A stretch of DNA of 64,000 bases from Rhabdophis nuchalis (Eukaryota > Chordata > Lepidosauria > Squamata > Natricidae): the NCBI GenBank assembly GCA_039707465.1, contig CM077643.1, forward strand, positions 377,387,919-377,451,918, given 5' to 3'. Position numbers and translations under genes: made by a program. The notes beneath the pieces were generated by a model, which was given only the letters and a program-made list of their open reading frames with translations, did no database searches and was not told the DNA's origin. Shown here one piece after another: positions 63,135-64,000 of the stretch. Each line of letters begins with the position of its first letter. Within the stretch, counting starts at the first letter, position 1.

Positions 63135-64000
63135 GTCATGGCCCCAGCAGAGGTCGGGTCCAAGGAGGAGGAGGAGATAGAGCCTGGGCCGAAAAAGGGG
63201 GTGGAGGCAGTCCCCAGGGCCCCTGAGGAACAACCTGGGGATGAGGACGAGGCAGTTCCAGGTCCCTCGGACCTTGGAAGAGTAAGCAGGGAGGAAGAGA
63301 GGGCGCAGGCAGACCAAGAAAGGGGGGGAGGTCAGTCAGCAGAGCAGAGGAGGGGGGGAGCTCCAGAGACAAGCAAATGCTGCCCCCACTCGAGTATGAA
63401 GAATGGAGAGGAGGCAGAGTCAAAGCAGGGCAACCCAATTACTTGGGAGGAGGGCGCACCACTCCTCCTCTGGAGAATCACCTGGAGAGTAGCATTTAAG
63501 GAAATGCGTAGGGAGCATTTAAGGAGATGGGTAGGGAGGGTTTTTTGTCAGGAACAAGTGTTGCATTTCGCAGCAACACGCTCCACAGTTCCAAGAGGAA
63601 CTTTGCTCCAGAATCCTTGCTGGTGTGGACTGAGGTTTGATCCTTTGCTTTGGCATTTGTCGTGAACTTTGCCAAATTTGAGAGCCTGTCTTGCCCCCAG
63701 AGTGGTGCTGCTCCTGTATGTTAGGATATTCAGCCTTATATTGAGTTGACAATATATATGAGTCTATGTTCTTAAGGAGTTATGTAGCTTTGAGAAATAA
63801 ATATAATCTGATTGCCTGTAATTATACAGCTCTACTATAAAGGAAGCTCAGGAACGCAGCTCATTCCCTGTTCGATTCCTTGTGATTCCTAGTTTTCCTG
63901 ATTGCCATTGGAGAAGAAGAAGGAGTATTGTTTTGCATCACTGTGAGATAAACTCTGTTTGGTGTAGGACTGTTATCATTGTTTGAGAAGTTAGTCAGAA
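63135..64000 (+). mobile_element. Possible LTR or retroelement end, open to the right
   Basis: Begins TGTCATGGCCCCAGC after AT-rich sequence. A purine-rich 230-bp stretch gives a Glu/Gly-rich 182-codon frame with no domain. An AATAAA is at 63796-63801. The composition change and TG start suggest an LTR, but the right end lies outside the window and no second copy is present. A host gene exon is less likely but not excluded. Confidence 0.3.

Overview
The window looks like a repeat-rich, gene-poor stretch of a squamate reptile genome, most likely a snake. The clues are the combination of CR1 LINEs ending in short ATTGT arrays, L2-like and RTE/BovB LINEs, a Sauria-type tRNA SINE with an ACCTTT tail, R4-type and Penelope-like remnants, many hAT-type MITEs, and GATA/GACA microsatellites. 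I recognise no host protein-coding exon, tRNA gene or other host gene. Every long or credible reading frame belongs to a transposable element. Family names are from memory of sequence patterns; no database was searched.

Layout. 1-8.4 kb: four solitary LTRs of one family, hAT-like MITEs and CR1 pieces. 9.0-10.5 kb: an L2-like LINE with an open 394-codon reverse-transcriptase frame. 10.5-18 kb: mostly unrecognised sequence with a TCTA/CTAC microsatellite, MITEs, a 5S-like scrap and a CR1 piece. 18.0-18.9 kb: an L1 ORF1-only (HAL1-like) insertion. 19.7-22.7 kb: old CR1, then R4-type LINE pieces split by a SINE that is itself split by a MITE. 23-27.7 kb: SINEs, MITEs and LINE ends. 27.9-33.4 kb: a full-length Ty3/Gypsy chromodomain retrotransposon with near-identical LTRs but broken frames. 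34.1-39.3 kb: interleaved inverted repeats, SINEs, a CR1 nested in a terminal-inverted-repeat element, and MITEs. 40-52.4 kb: CR1 copies, nested MITEs, a second HAL1-like insertion, Penelope-like and BovB pieces. 53-54.6 kb: RTE remnant, GATA/GACA microsatellite and L2-like end. 56.3-61.4 kb: a second Ty3/Gypsy element (minus strand, Mag/K02A2.6-like) with identical LTRs and one uninterrupted Gag-Pol frame, inserted inside a Sauria SINE. 61.4-64 kb: old CR1, MITEs, Penelope-like end, and a possible LTR running off the window.

The most notable points are: (1) the chromodomain element has an 11-nt match between its LTR and the primer-binding position, the arrangement of Tf1-type self-priming; (2) two independent L1 ORF1 insertions join ORF1 directly to the same 3' UTR with no ORF2, each with a long target duplication; (3) an apparently intact, very young Mag-like element; (4) nine MITEs whose 8-bp target duplications all carry TA at positions 4-5, the Buster-type hAT preference; (5) a perfect 32-bp inverted repeat and a perfect 91-bp inverted repeat that no recognised family explains.
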